DNA of 38,023 nucleotides from Flavobacteriales bacterium (GCA_023145275.1 JAGLEB010000110.1:1-38023); one strand, 5' to 3'; numbered from the stretch's first letter, positions 9,036 through 17,908 are shown. A program made the numbers and translations. Notes: a model not told the origin generated them from the letters alone.

Positions 9036-9785
9036 CTATTTCTTAAATTTCGAAAGGTTCTTGCCTCTCAATTCAAACTTCTCTCCCAAATAAACTTTTC
9101 TAACCATAGGGTCAGCAGCTAATTCGGCAGGAGTACCAGCCTTCAAAATACTTCCTTCGAACAACAAATACGTTCTATCAGTAATTTCGAGAGTTTCTTG
9201 TACGTTGTGATCGGTAATTAAAATACCAATATTTTTTTCCTTTAATGTTGCCACAATCCTCTGAATATCCTCTACAGCAATAGGATCAACTCCTGCAAAA
9301 GGTTCGTCGAGCAAAATAAACTTCGGATCTGTAGCTAGTGCTCTTGCAATTTCAGTTCTTCGTCTCTCACCGCCTGAAAGCAAGTCTCCCCTACTTTTTC
9401 TAATGTGCTCCAGTCCAAATTCATCAATTAAAGCTTCCATTTTTATATGACGTTCTTTTTTCGACAATTTTGTCATCTCAAGAACTCCCATTATATTATC
9501 CTCAATACTCAATTTTCTGAATACTGAAGCTTCCTGAGCCAAATATCCAATACCTCTCTGAGCTCTTTTATACATGGGGTCGTCAGTAATATTTATATCG
9601 TCAAGAAAAATCTCACCCCCATTTGGCTGAATAAGACCAACAATCATATAAAACGAAGTAGTTTTTCCAGCACCATTCGGACCAAGAAGCCCAACAATTT
9701 CACCTTGTTCTACCTCAATAGACACACCTTTAACAACCTTACGGCTCTTGTACATCTTTATGATATTATCAGCTCTTAGAATCAT
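9036..9785 (-). CDS. lptB: LPS export ABC transporter ATP-binding protein LptB
   Basis: A 249-residue ABC ATPase with every required motif: Walker A GPNGAGKT (residues 35-42), Q-loop in YLAQEASVFRKL (84), signature LSGGE (136-140) followed by RRRTEIARAL, Walker B FILLDEPFAGVD (157-168) and switch His193 in ITDHNV. The RRRTEIARALA and EPFAGVDPIAV wording is typical of LptB, which drives LPS extraction from the inner membrane together with LptFG and LptC. It heads a long minus-strand run of envelope genes. A 194-base gap upstream contains a TAnnTTTG promoter box. Confidence 0.95.
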   Translation of the reverse strand: MILRADNIIKMYKSRKVVKGVSIEVEQGEIVGLLGPNGAGKTTSFYMIVGLIQPNGGEIFLDDINITDDPMYKRAQRGIGYLAQEASVFRKLSIEDNIMGVLEMTKLSKKERHIKMEALIDEFGLEHIRKSRGDLLSGGERRRTEIARALATDPKFILLDEPFAGVDPIAVEDIQRIVATLKEKNIGILITDHNVQETLEITDRTYLLFEGSILKAGTPAELAADPMVRKVYLGEKFELRGKNLSKFKK

Positions 9786-9821
9786 ATTTATCAGTCTATC
9801 TTATTTTTTATTCAGAATCAT

Positions 9822-9829
9822 CAAAGTTA
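9822..9829 (-). promoter_or_regulatory. Candidate -7 box for lptB
   Basis: Minus strand reads TAACTTTG, an exact match to the Bacteroidota -7 consensus TAnnTTTG, 37 bases before the lptB ATG. A TTTG element further upstream (9855-9858) is at a longer spacing than ideal. Confidence 0.4.
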
Positions 9830-9979
9830 AAAAAATGTACTCTATATATACAGTCAAAATATACTTTTTATAACTAATAACAATTATCCGCCAAATGCTT
9901 AATATAATAAGTGTTTATAATAAAACTCCGCCGTAAAGAACAGGTAGTTTTCTAAGAGAGGCCCTAATTAAAAGTCTCA

Positions 9980-10333
9980 CTACTTATCTATAGTACTTTG
10001 TTCCAACTCTTCCCAATATTCATAAGCTCTGCGCAAATGAGGAATGACTATACTACCCCCAACAAGAGTAGAAACAGCCATACTTTCCATCATTTGTTCT
10101 CTTGTAACACCCATTTTATAAACAGCTTCCAAGTGATATTTTATACAATCATCACAGCGCAATACTGCCGATGCAACAAGCCCCATTAATTCCTTAGTCT
10201 TAGCATCTAAGGCACCATCAACATAGGTGTTTGTATCAATATTAAATATCCTTTTTATTACCTTATTATTTTCCGAAAGAATTTTATCATTCATCTTCTG
10301 TCGGTAATCATTGAATTCCTCAACTTTACTCAT
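9980..10333 (-). CDS. Carboxymuconolactone decarboxylase / AhpD-like protein
   Basis: A 117-residue all-helical protein with the AhpD-like motif RCDDCIKYHLEAV: Cys60, Cys63 and His67 form the CxxC...H redox/proton-relay site. GLVASAVLR before it and STLVGGSIVIPHLRRA after it complete the family pattern. Members usually form oligomers and act as thiol peroxidase partners or small-molecule decarboxylases; the CxxC favours a redox role, but the substrate is unknown. Its ATG overlaps the tatC stop by 8 bases, so it is translationally coupled to tatC and is the last gene of the kdsD-tatC unit. The protein is cytosolic with no signal peptide. Confidence 0.87.
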   Translation of the reverse strand: MSKVEEFNDYRQKMNDKILSENNKVIKRIFNIDTNTYVDGALDAKTKELMGLVASAVLRCDDCIKYHLEAVYKMGVTREQMMESMAVSTLVGGSIVIPHLRRAYEYWEELEQSTIDK

Positions 10334-11138
10334 TCTCCTTCTTTTTTTGTCGTACTACAAATGCAGATATATAAATTGACAACTCATAAAGTACCATAAC
10401 AGGTATCGCTACTAATATCTGACTAGAAATATCTGGAGGTGTTATTATTGCAGAAAGGATTAATACTCCAACAAATGAATGACGACGATAATTCCTCATC
10501 ATATCAGGTGTTAACAAGTCCATTTTCGCTAGAAAGTACACAATAATAGGTAATTCAAAAACTATACCAGAAGATAAAGTTACAGTAGACACAGTGCTTA
10601 TATAGGACGATAAGTCTATTTCGTTTAGTATTTCATCACTAACACGATATCCTCCCAAAAAATTTATTGACAAAGGAGCAATCAAGTAATAACCAAATAA
10701 AATACCTAAAATAAAAAGAATTGAACTCACAAAAACCACTCCGTTAGTATATCTCCTTTCTTTAACAGTAAGACCTGGCTTTAAAAAACTCCACATTTCC
10801 CACATAATATATGGGAATGAAACAATAAAACCTGCAATTATCGACACCCATAAGTGAGATGTAAACTGACCAGCCATTGTTCTATTTTGAACAACAAAAG
10901 GCATCTCGTCCATGCACATGCTCCCACCGTCAAAACCCAAAAATGTAGATAAATTACACAACATTCTATAAGTAAAGAAATCAGGTTGCTTTGGCCCAAA
11001 AATCACTACATCGAATATAAATTCTTTTGAAACAAAGGCTATTATTGCAAAAATAAAAATTGCCGCAAAAGACCTAACTAAGTGCCATCTTAATATCTCT
11101 AAATGTCCAAGAAATGACATTTCCTTTTCCTCTGCCAT
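10326..11138 (-). CDS. tatC: Sec-independent protein translocase subunit TatC
   Basis: A 270-residue inner-membrane protein with six predicted membrane segments. The N-terminus MSFLGHLEILRWHLVRS matches the conserved cytosolic TatC start that recognises twin-arginine signal peptides, and WEMWSFLKPGLTVKERRY carries the conserved FLKPGL-E region; FELPIIVYFLAKM is also typical. The loop between helices 1 and 2 is longer than in E. coli and carries extra cysteines. TTG at 11141 is possible, but ATG at 11138 is preferred. It sits 5 bases after kdsD. No tatA or tatB is adjacent, so the other subunits must be encoded elsewhere. Confidence 0.95.
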   Translation of the reverse strand: MAEEKEMSFLGHLEILRWHLVRSFAAIFIFAIIAFVSKEFIFDVVIFGPKQPDFFTYRMLCNLSTFLGFDGGSMCMDEMPFVVQNRTMAGQFTSHLWVSIIAGFIVSFPYIMWEMWSFLKPGLTVKERRYTNGVVFVSSILFILGILFGYYLIAPLSINFLGGYRVSDEILNEIDLSSYISTVSTVTLSSGIVFELPIIVYFLAKMDLLTPDMMRNYRRHSFVGVLILSAIITPPDISSQILVAIPVMVLYELSIYISAFVVRQKKKENE

Positions 11139-11143
11139 CAATT

Positions 11144-12106
11144 TTATATTATTCCTTCTTTTATAATATCGTGAAGGTGAACCACTCCTTTAAACTCATC
11201 TCCATTAACTACCAACAGTTGGGTGATGTCATTGTTTTCCATTACATGAAGAGCCCCAGCTGCTAAAGTATTTTCATCAATAGTTTTTGGATATTTACTC
11301 ATTATATCACTAGCATTCAAAGTACTAAAATCATTATTATTCTGAAGCATTCTTCTTAGATCTCCGTCTGTAATAATTCCTACTATTTTAGCATTATCAT
11401 CCAATACTGCAGTAACACCAAGTCTACTTTTCGAAATTTCTATTATTACTTCTTTAACATCAGTATCAAGTTTCACAACTGGCTTTGTATTATTATTTAT
11501 AAGGTCAGAAACCCTTAAATACAATTTTTTACCAAGAGCTCCTCCGGGGTGATATTTTGCAAAATCCTCACTTCCAAAGCCTCTTTTCTCAATTAATGCA
11601 ACGGCTAAAGCATCGCCAACAACTAATTGTGCAGTAGTACTAGATGTAGGAGCCAGATTATTAGGGTCGGCTTCTTTTTCTACGGTAGCATTCAATACAA
11701 AATCTGATTTCTTACCTAAATATGAATCAATATTACCTGTAATCGCAACAATCTTATTCCCCATATTATGAACTAAAGGTATCAGAACCTTTATTTCAGG
11801 GGTATTTCCACTCTTCGAAATACAAATAACAACATCTTCGTCCTGTATATTCCCTAAGTCTCCATGAATAGCATCAGCTGCGTGCATAAATACCGAAGGA
11901 GTACCTGTAGAGTTTAATGTAGCAACAATTTTACTGCCAATATTAGCACTTTTGCCAATTCCCGTAACTATAAGACGCCCTTTTGACTCAAAAATCAAAT
12001 CAACAACATCAACAAACTCCTCAGTTACGTAATCAGCCAGTTTCTTAATAGCCTCGCTTTCAGCTATTATTACATCCTTGATTATCGCTTTTATATTTCT
12101 TTTCAT
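11144..12106 (-). CDS. kdsD: Arabinose-5-phosphate isomerase, KpsF/GutQ family
   Basis: A 320-residue protein with an N-terminal SIS domain (about 35-180) and two C-terminal CBS domains (about 195-320). Key segments are GIGKSANIGSKIVATL (49-64), IHGDLG (80-85), ISKSGNTPEI (96-105), EADPNNLAPTSSTTAQ (145-160) and HPGGALGKKL (186-195). The enzyme converts ribulose-5-phosphate into arabinose-5-phosphate, the first step to the KDO of LPS. That fits a genome neighbourhood with lptB and surface glycan genes. It is divergent from recQ across a 98-base gap and leads the tatC/AhpD-like unit. KpsF and GutQ paralogues share the same reaction, so the symbol is by family. Confidence 0.92.
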   Translation of the reverse strand: MKRNIKAIIKDVIIAESEAIKKLADYVTEEFVDVVDLIFESKGRLIVTGIGKSANIGSKIVATLNSTGTPSVFMHAADAIHGDLGNIQDEDVVICISKSGNTPEIKVLIPLVHNMGNKIVAITGNIDSYLGKKSDFVLNATVEKEADPNNLAPTSSTTAQLVVGDALAVALIEKRGFGSEDFAKYHPGGALGKKLYLRVSDLINNNTKPVVKLDTDVKEVIIEISKSRLGVTAVLDDNAKIVGIITDGDLRRMLQNNNDFSTLNASDIMSKYPKTIDENTLAAGALHVMENNDITQLLVVNGDEFKGVVHLHDIIKEGII

Positions 12107-12169
12107 AAAAAATACTTTAGCTGTTATTATTTTGTTTAATAATTATCTTATCTTTATTTTTTTGTGATG

Positions 12170-12177
12170 CAAATGTA
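12170..12177 (-). promoter_or_regulatory. Candidate -7 box for kdsD-tatC unit
   Basis: Minus strand reads TACATTTG, an exact TAnnTTTG match, within the 98-base kdsD/recQ divergent gap and 64 bases before the kdsD ATG. A TTTG lies 14 bases further upstream (12192-12195), closer than the usual 19-21. Confidence 0.4.
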
Positions 12178-12204
12178 TCTAAAAAATATTGCAAACATGT
12201 AGAT

Positions 12205-14400
12205 ATGAATGTAAATGATATAAATCTTAATGCAGAGCTGAAGAAATACTTCGGTTTTGATACGTTTAAGGGAGAACAGAAAGAGGTTATCCAAAATTTA
12301 TTGGAGGGCAATGATACTTTTGTATTAATGCCTACTGGTGGTGGAAAATCTTTGACCTACCAACTCCCAGCTTTAATATCTGAGGGGATGGCTATAATTG
12401 TCAGTCCACTTATTGCTTTAATGAAGAACCAGGTTGATGCTATTCGTGGTATTTCAGATTATCGCGGTATCGCTCATGTATTAAACTCCTCTCTTAACAA
12501 AGGTGAAATTGAACAAGTAAAAAGTGACATTGTAAATGGAGTAACTAAGTTACTATATGTTGCTCCAGAATCACTGACGAAAGAAGATAATATAGAGTTT
12601 TTTAAATCTGTTCCAATTTCCTTTTTCGCTATTGACGAGGCTCACTGTATATCGGAATGGGGACATGATTTCAGACCTGAGTATAGAAACTTGAGAAATA
12701 TAATTTCTAAGATTGGTAAAGTTCCAATTATTGCTTTGACGGCTACTGCCACACCTAAAGTACAGGAAGACATCCAAAAAACTTTGGGAATGAATGACGC
12801 AAAAGTATTTAAAGCTTCATTTAATAGGCCAAATCTATATTATGAGATACGCCCAAAAATTCAGGTTAATAAAGAAATTATCCGTTTTATTAAAGGGCAT
12901 CTTGGCAAATCTGGAATTATATACTGTCTGAGTAGAAAAAAGGTTGAAGAAATAGCTCAAATGCTTCAAGTAAATGACATTAATGCATTGCCTTATCACG
13001 CGGGTCTTGATGCCAAAACTAGAGTAAAGCATCAGGATGCCTTTTTAATGGAAGATGTTGATGTTATTGTTGCTACAATCGCATTTGGTATGGGTATTGA
13101 CAAGCCTGATGTTAGGTTTGTTATTCACCACGATATGCCCAAGAGTTTAGAGTCATATTACCAAGAAACTGGTAGAGCTGGGCGTGATGGTGGTGAGGGC
13201 ATATGCTTGGCTTTCTATTCTTATAAAGATATTGAAAAACTTGAGAAATTTTTAGTTGGTAAGCCAATTGCAGAAATGGAAGTTGGTAATGCACTTCTTC
13301 AAGAAGTTGTATCATACGCCGAAACATCAATCTCACGTAGAAAATTCTTATTGCATTATTTTGGCGAAGAATTTGATGAGATCAATGGTCCTGGTGCTGA
13401 GATGGATGACAATATGCGCAACCCTAAACAAAAAATTGAAGCTGGTGCAGAGGTGAAAATACTCTTAGATGTAATAAGACAAACTAATCAAAAATTTAAA
13501 TCTAAAGAAATTGTATTCGTTTTAGTAGGGAAGACCAATGCTCAAATAAACTCTCATAGGATTGATCAAAAACCATTTTTCGGAATAGGACAATATAAGT
13601 CTGATAAATTTTGGATGGCTGCGATAAGACAGATTATGGTTGTGGGATTGATCAGAAAGGATATTGAAACTTATGGAATTATAAAGATAACAGAATCAGG
13701 ATTTGATTTTATCGAAAACCCTAAGGAGTTCATGATTATTGAAGATCATAATTATGACAATATTGATGAGGAAGAAAAAGCATTGTCGGCACCTAGTAAA
13801 GGTGGAGGTTTTGACAAAAAGTTGTTCTCTATTTTAAAAGATTTACGTAAAAAAGTTGCTAGGAAAAATGGAATACCTCCATTCGCAATATTTCAAGATC
13901 CTTCCTTAGAAGATATGGCTCTGCAATATCCTATCACCATAGATGAATTGAAACACATTTTCGGTGTAGGAGAAGGAAAGGCAAAGAAATTTGGAAAGGA
14001 CTTCACTAAGGAGATAGAAAAATACGTTAAGGAAAATGACATCACTCGCCCTGAAGATTTAGTAATTAAAACGTTAGTAAATAAATCAACTAACAAAGTA
14101 TATATTATTCAGAAGACCGACCAAAAAATACCACTTGTAGATATTGCTAAAAATAAGAATTTATCGGTTGATGGACTTTTAGGGCAGATGGAAGCAATAA
14201 TTAATTCGGGGACTAAAATAAATATTAACTACGAATTAAATTCTATGCTCGACGAAGATCAGCAAGACGAGATCTATGAATATTTTATGGAGGCTGAGAC
14301 AGATTCTCTAGAAGAAGCGATAGAGGAATTTGACGGTGAATATACTGATGAAGAAATAAGAATGGTACGTATAAGGTTTATGAGCGAGATAGCAAATTAG
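12205..14400 (+). CDS. recQ: ATP-dependent DNA helicase RecQ
   Basis: A 731-residue superfamily 2 helicase. Motifs include Walker A PTGGGKSL (43-50), DEAH box (144-147) in AIDEAHCISEWGHDFRP, ALTATATP (178-185), YHAGLDAKTR (264-273), FGMGIDKPDVRFVIHHD and the arginine-finger motif TGRAGRDGG. A winged-helix RQC region follows (from about 375), then an HRDC domain (about 535-610, ILKDLRKKVARKNGIPPFAIF), and then an extra acidic C-terminal region with a helix-turn-helix-like segment. The protein unwinds DNA 3' to 5' in recombination repair. Unlike E. coli RecQ, the zinc-binding subdomain after SRRKFLLHYFGEE has no cysteine: GPGAEMDDNMRNPK replaces the usual cysteine cluster. Only three cysteines occur, all in the helicase core. 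It is divergent from kdsD and convergent with lipA. Confidence 0.95.
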   Translation: MNVNDINLNAELKKYFGFDTFKGEQKEVIQNLLEGNDTFVLMPTGGGKSLTYQLPALISEGMAIIVSPLIALMKNQVDAIRGISDYRGIAHVLNSSLNKGEIEQVKSDIVNGVTKLLYVAPESLTKEDNIEFFKSVPISFFAIDEAHCISEWGHDFRPEYRNLRNIISKIGKVPIIALTATATPKVQEDIQKTLGMNDAKVFKASFNRPNLYYEIRPKIQVNKEIIRFIKGHLGKSGIIYCLSRKKVEEIAQMLQVNDINALPYHAGLDAKTRVKHQDAFLMEDVDVIVATIAFGMGIDKPDVRFVIHHDMPKSLESYYQETGRAGRDGGEGICLAFYSYKDIEKLEKFLVGKPIAEMEVGNALLQEVVSYAETSISRRKFLLHYFGEEFDEINGPGAEMDDNMRNPKQKIEAGAEVKILLDVIRQTNQKFKSKEIVFVLVGKTNAQINSHRIDQKPFFGIGQYKSDKFWMAAIRQIMVVGLIRKDIETYGIIKITESGFDFIENPKEFMIIEDHNYDNIDEEEKALSAPSKGGGFDKKLFSILKDLRKKVARKNGIPPFAIFQDPSLEDMALQYPITIDELKHIFGVGEGKAKKFGKDFTKEIEKYVKENDITRPEDLVIKTLVNKSTNKVYIIQKTDQKIPLVDIAKNKNLSVDGLLGQMEAIINSGTKININYELNSMLDEDQQDEIYEYFMEAETDSLEEAIEEFDGEYTDEEIRMVRIRFMSEIAN

Positions 14401-14449
14401 AAAGTGTTTTTATTTTCTTAGATAAAAATTACATTTACTAAAAAACAAC

Positions 14450-14488
14450 AAAGAGGATATTCTAACAAACTGTTAAAATACCCTCTTT
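14450..14488. terminator. Bidirectional terminator between recQ and lipA
   Basis: AAAGAGG (from 14450) pairs with CCTCTTT (to 14488), and the inner TATT/AATA and TAACA/TGTTA pairs extend it with two mismatches. A T-run follows on the plus strand, and a TTTGTTG-TTTTT tract follows on the minus strand. It lies between two convergent genes. Confidence 0.75.
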
Positions 14489-14507
14489 TTTTGTGTATAA
14501 AATATTT

Positions 14508-15374
14508 TTAGAATAGGTGATCTTGTGCGTGATATGAAGATCTAGTAAGTGGGCTAGACTGAACAAATTTGAACCCCATATTCTCCCCTATTTCTCTATA
14601 CATATCATATGTTTCGGGACTTGGATAAGAAACAACAGCCAAGTGTTTCGGCGATGGCTGTAAATATTGACCAATTGTCATAATATCTACTTTTGCATCT
14701 CTCAAATCCTGCATTGTTTCTAAAACTTCCTCTTTTGTTTCGCCAAGACCTAGCATAATTCCAGATTTAGTTCTTCGTAAACCTTGATCTTTTAAATACC
14801 TAAGCACTTCTAAACTCCTATCGTATTTTGCCTGAATGCGAACTTCTTTTGTAAGACGACGTACAGTTTCTAAATTATGCGAAACTATTTCTGGTGAAAC
14901 TTCAATTATTCTATCCAGATCGGCAGTATTCATCTTAAAGTCTGGGATCAATGTTTCCATTGTTGTTCCAGGAGAAATTCTACGTACTGCTTCAACCGTT
15001 TCAGCCCAAATTGTTGAACCTCCATCAGTCAAATCATCTCTATCTACAGAAGTAATTACAGCATGTTTTATCCCCATTGCTTTTATAGAGTCGGCTATTC
15101 TAACAGGTTCTTCTAAATCGGCAAGTAAAGGTTTCCCAGTAGGAACTGCACAAAAAGCACACGATCTAGTACATATATTCCCGAGGATCATAAATGTAGC
15201 AGTACCATCGTGCCAACATTCACCCATATTAGGGCAATTTCCACTTTCACAAATAGTGTGAAGCTTCTTATCTTCAACTAAAGTTCTTAATTCTCTATAT
15301 TTTTTCCCAGAAGGCAGCTTAACTTTTAGCCACTTTGGTTTTCTGAGCACTTCTTTTCTCTTCACTTCTTCCAT
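14508..15374 (-). CDS. lipA: Lipoyl synthase
   Basis: A radical-SAM enzyme of about 288 residues. The auxiliary cluster cysteines are Cys42, Cys47 and Cys53 (CESGNCPNMGEC), and the SAM-cluster cysteines are Cys68, Cys72 and Cys75 (CTRSCAFC). The closing motif TRSSYHA, whose serine ligates the auxiliary cluster, is present. It inserts two sulfurs into octanoyl groups on lipoyl domains of dehydrogenase complexes. Upstream TTG-type extension to 15398 would overlap the preceding gene; ATG at 15374 (MEEVKRKEV) leaves a 4-base gap and is preferred. No lipB is adjacent. It follows a beta-rich exported protein in the same orientation, a pairing with no obvious functional link. Confidence 0.96.
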   Translation of the reverse strand: MEEVKRKEVLRKPKWLKVKLPSGKKYRELRTLVEDKKLHTICESGNCPNMGECWHDGTATFMILGNICTRSCAFCAVPTGKPLLADLEEPVRIADSIKAMGIKHAVITSVDRDDLTDGGSTIWAETVEAVRRISPGTTMETLIPDFKMNTADLDRIIEVSPEIVSHNLETVRRLTKEVRIQAKYDRSLEVLRYLKDQGLRRTKSGIMLGLGETKEEVLETMQDLRDAKVDIMTIGQYLQPSPKHLAVVSYPSPETYDMYREIGENMGFKFVQSSPLTRSSYHAQDHLF

Positions 15375-15378
15375 ATTA

Positions 15379-16146
15379 TCAATTCCACTTTTTACCAAAG
15401 TTTATACTAACATAATAGGCAAGAAAATAGCTATAATTCTTTGTTTTAGCCATTATCGGTACCTCTTTAAAATAATAGTCGATTACCATTCCAGTTTCAA
15501 TTGTTGCAATTTTCACTGTTGAAACCTTGTAATCGAAATTGAGGCCAAATTTAGCATAAATTCCTGGGTAAATTTTTATTTCCGAAAAACCTTTTGTAAA
15601 TGGAACTCCACCGTAGATATTATTGATCGTATGTTCTGTTGGTTCATATTTTCGAGTTACCAATCTATCACCCTCTATTATCTCTAAATAAATTGGTTTT
15701 ACACCACCTATTGATAAGCCTCCATAATAAAAGTAATTAATTTCAACAGAACCTAAATCAATTTTCTCGGCAATTTCATGATTCTCACCAAATCCAAATC
15801 TTAAAGCATAAAGCGAATTTAATTTTCCATATGGATAAGAACTACCTCCATAAATTATAGGATTGTAACTATTTATCTCTTTTGGATGCCTTATCATCAC
15901 TACACTAGCTTCATAGCCTCTCTCAAAAAACGCATTTGGAGACCAACTTTTACGAGCGTTAATAGAATATCCGTTTGTGTTTAGTGAAAAACCTGCTTGA
16001 AACTCATTTAGATAAATAATCCCGTTTAACTCTGTCCCGATAATTTCCTCATCATCACCAAAGATGCCTTGCGAATACAATCCGTTAGACCATAAAAATA
16101 TAGTCGTTAGTAAAAATAAGGATGAAAATCGTTTAATATCAAACAC
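15379..16146 (-). CDS. Exported beta-rich protein, probably outer-membrane
   Basis: A 255-residue protein of unknown function. It begins with a likely signal peptide (basic FDIKRF, hydrophobic SSLFLLTTIFLW, cleavage after GLYSQ) and continues as alternating aromatic/hydrophobic strands with many Gly, Tyr and Asn residues, ending in YYVSINFGKKWN, which resembles the final strand of small outer-membrane beta-barrels. The conserved-looking strands FQAGFSLNTNGYSINARKSW suggest a barrel similar to Bacteroidota porin-like proteins. The frame has no ATG near its start; GTG at 16146 is the likely start. It sits directly before lipA (4-base gap) and 74 bases after the sigma-factor gene. No enzymatic motif is visible. 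Confidence 0.68.
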   Translation of the reverse strand: MFDIKRFSSLFLLTTIFLWSNGLYSQGIFGDDEEIIGTELNGIIYLNEFQAGFSLNTNGYSINARKSWSPNAFFERGYEASVVMIRHPKEINSYNPIIYGGSSYPYGKLNSLYALRFGFGENHEIAEKIDLGSVEINYFYYGGLSIGGVKPIYLEIIEGDRLVTRKYEPTEHTINNIYGGVPFTKGFSEIKIYPGIYAKFGLNFDYKVSTVKIATIETGMVIDYYFKEVPIMAKTKNYSYFLAYYVSINFGKKWN

Positions 16147-16220
16147 AATTAATAAATATCAGTTCTCTAAACTATACGTCTCGAAGATAGTAATTTTTCC
16201 TCAACAGAAATAAAAAAACA

Positions 16221-16814
16221 TCAATTCCTCAATTCGCTATTTTGTTCAATATATTCAACTAACAGCTTTCTAGCTCTCATCATTCGAACTTTCACATTGC
16301 TAATTGGAATATTTAACTTATCTGAAATCTCTTTATAACTCAGGCTGCTTAAATATCTCAGCTTCAAGATTACTGAGTAGTTTTCGGGCAACAGATTTAT
16401 TATTCCTTTAACCTCGTCCATCTCTTGATTGTCAATCAATTCTTCTTCTGGAGATAGTGTTTCAGATTTAAAATCCATTGTAAACTCATTCCCCGAATTA
16501 TCAATAAACACCTCGTCTATAGAAATTGTTGAACTTTTCTTCTTCCGATAATAATCTATTAGCGTATTATTAGCGATTACCGACATCCAAGTTTTGAAAG
16601 TATATTCACTATTAAAACTTTCTAGTTTCTCAAAAGCCTTTGTAAAACTAATTAAGGCAATATCTTCTAAAATATATTCGGGTGCACTTTTAGATTTCAA
16701 TGTTTTAATTATATCATCCCAATAAAGCTCCATTAAATCAGAAAAGGCTTTCTGACTTCCTTTTAGAGCTCCTTTTATAAGGATCGTAGTTTTTGTTTGT
16801 TTATCTAAGCCCAA
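16221..16814 (-). CDS. ECF-type RNA polymerase sigma factor
   Basis: A 197-residue sigma-70 family protein. Region 2 (about 20-90) includes AFSDLMELYWDDIIKTL and FKTWMSVIANNTLIDYYRKKK; region 4 (about 130-190) includes LLPENYSVILKLRYLSSLSYKEIS and IPISNVKVRMMRARKLL, a typical DNA-binding helix-turn-helix for -35 recognition. The linker between regions is acidic and slightly long. It should direct core polymerase to a small regulon. No anti-sigma gene is next to it, unlike many ECF loci. The start is likely TTG at 16814, overlapping the 3' end of the GT2 gene by 10 bases, because no ATG occurs before residue 28. This arrangement suggests translational coupling. Confidence 0.88.
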   Translation of the reverse strand: MGLDKQTKTTILIKGALKGSQKAFSDLMELYWDDIIKTLKSKSAPEYILEDIALISFTKAFEKLESFNSEYTFKTWMSVIANNTLIDYYRKKKSSTISIDEVFIDNSGNEFTMDFKSETLSPEEELIDNQEMDEVKGIINLLPENYSVILKLRYLSSLSYKEISDKLNIPISNVKVRMMRARKLLVEYIEQNSELRN

Positions 16815-17908
16815 CGTTTTGGAGTGGTTATTTGATTTGAAAATAAAATACCAAGCTGTAAGATAATTAAAATTATATCAAGCAAAGGTACAAGTACTAT
16901 TAAATCTTTCTCTCCTAATTTTGCGGCCGACATTGAAACAGTTACAAACATTATTACTGTTCTTATTGCAAGTATCGATAAAACCCAAAGCACATCAATA
17001 TTAAGAATAAGCATTGTTGTAATCAATACAAAAAATGCTGCATGGCTAATGCCTTGAAGTCCCAACAAGCTCTTTGTAATCGTTGAATAATGTTGAGATG
17101 TTGAATAATGTCTACGCTTCTGAACAAACCATTCATTCCAATTACTTGGAGAATCTGACAATGTTTTAGACTCTTCAGAAAAGATAATTTCGGTATTCTT
17201 TTTTGTGGCATTTTTATTAATGAATAAATCATCATCTCCAGATGCCACATCCATATGACCAAAAAAACCTTTATTATCTAAAAATATTTTTTTTGTGTAC
17301 GATAGATTCCTCCCTACCCCCATATAAGGGGTGAAAAATTTTGCATATGAGAAGTAATTTGAAGCAGTAAGAATAGTTTCAAAACGTACAAGTCTATTGA
17401 CTAAGCCATCACTTTTTCTGTATGCACCATATCCTAATACAAACTCCTTACCTTCTGAATAACCTTTCATCATCGAAGATATCCAATTTTTAGATACCGG
17501 TACACAATCAGCATCAGTTAGTAGCACTCTATTATTTTTAGCACGCTTAATACCCATCGTTAAGGCAAACTTCTTACCTCTCCAAAACACATCATTCTCT
17601 TCAACATTTACAACTGTAGCATTTGAATTATCATCAGCATATTCTTCGAAAATATCGCGTGTTTTATCCCGCGAAGCGTCATTTACCAAAACAATCTCAA
17701 AATTTGAGTAATTTTGATTTTTTAGAGATTCTAAAAGAGGTGCAATATTTTTTTCTTCATTTTTTGCACAAACAACAACAGATACTCCAATATCAGAGTT
17801 TTCTCTTTCGATTGGTTTTGAAAAAATAAACTTCCAATTTATCAATAGAAAAAAAGCATGAACTACCGACACAATTAAAAGAGAATAAAAAAGAATGTTA
17901 TCTATCAT
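16805..17908 (-). CDS. Membrane-bound family 2 glycosyltransferase
   Basis: A 367-residue protein. An N-terminal transmembrane helix (about 5-24) is followed by a GT-A domain with VSVVVCAKNEEKNI, IVLVNDASRDKT, the metal-binding LLTDADCVP and the base motif ASGDDDLF, then FVQKRRHYS in place of the QxxRW signature, and finally three or so C-terminal hydrophobic helices. This layout fits processive or membrane-anchored GT2 enzymes that use nucleotide sugars at the cytosolic face. Acceptor and sugar are unknown. It overlaps the downstream sigma-factor gene by 10 bases. The start is ATG. A terminator of the gene upstream precedes it closely, so its promoter must be very near or readthrough supplies transcription. 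Confidence 0.87.
   Translation of the reverse strand: MIDNILFYSLLIVSVVHAFFLLINWKFIFSKPIERENSDIGVSVVVCAKNEEKNIAPLLESLKNQNYSNFEIVLVNDASRDKTRDIFEEYADDNSNATVVNVEENDVFWRGKKFALTMGIKRAKNNRVLLTDADCVPVSKNWISSMMKGYSEGKEFVLGYGAYRKSDGLVNRLVRFETILTASNYFSYAKFFTPYMGVGRNLSYTKKIFLDNKGFFGHMDVASGDDDLFINKNATKKNTEIIFSEESKTLSDSPSNWNEWFVQKRRHYSTSQHYSTITKSLLGLQGISHAAFFVLITTMLILNIDVLWVLSILAIRTVIMFVTVSMSAAKLGEKDLIVLVPLLDIILIILQLGILFSNQITTPKRWA

Noticed and set aside
14836..15261. 141-residue plus-strand open frame
   Set aside because: It lies wholly antisense inside lipA, whose motifs are intact; no independent family signal.
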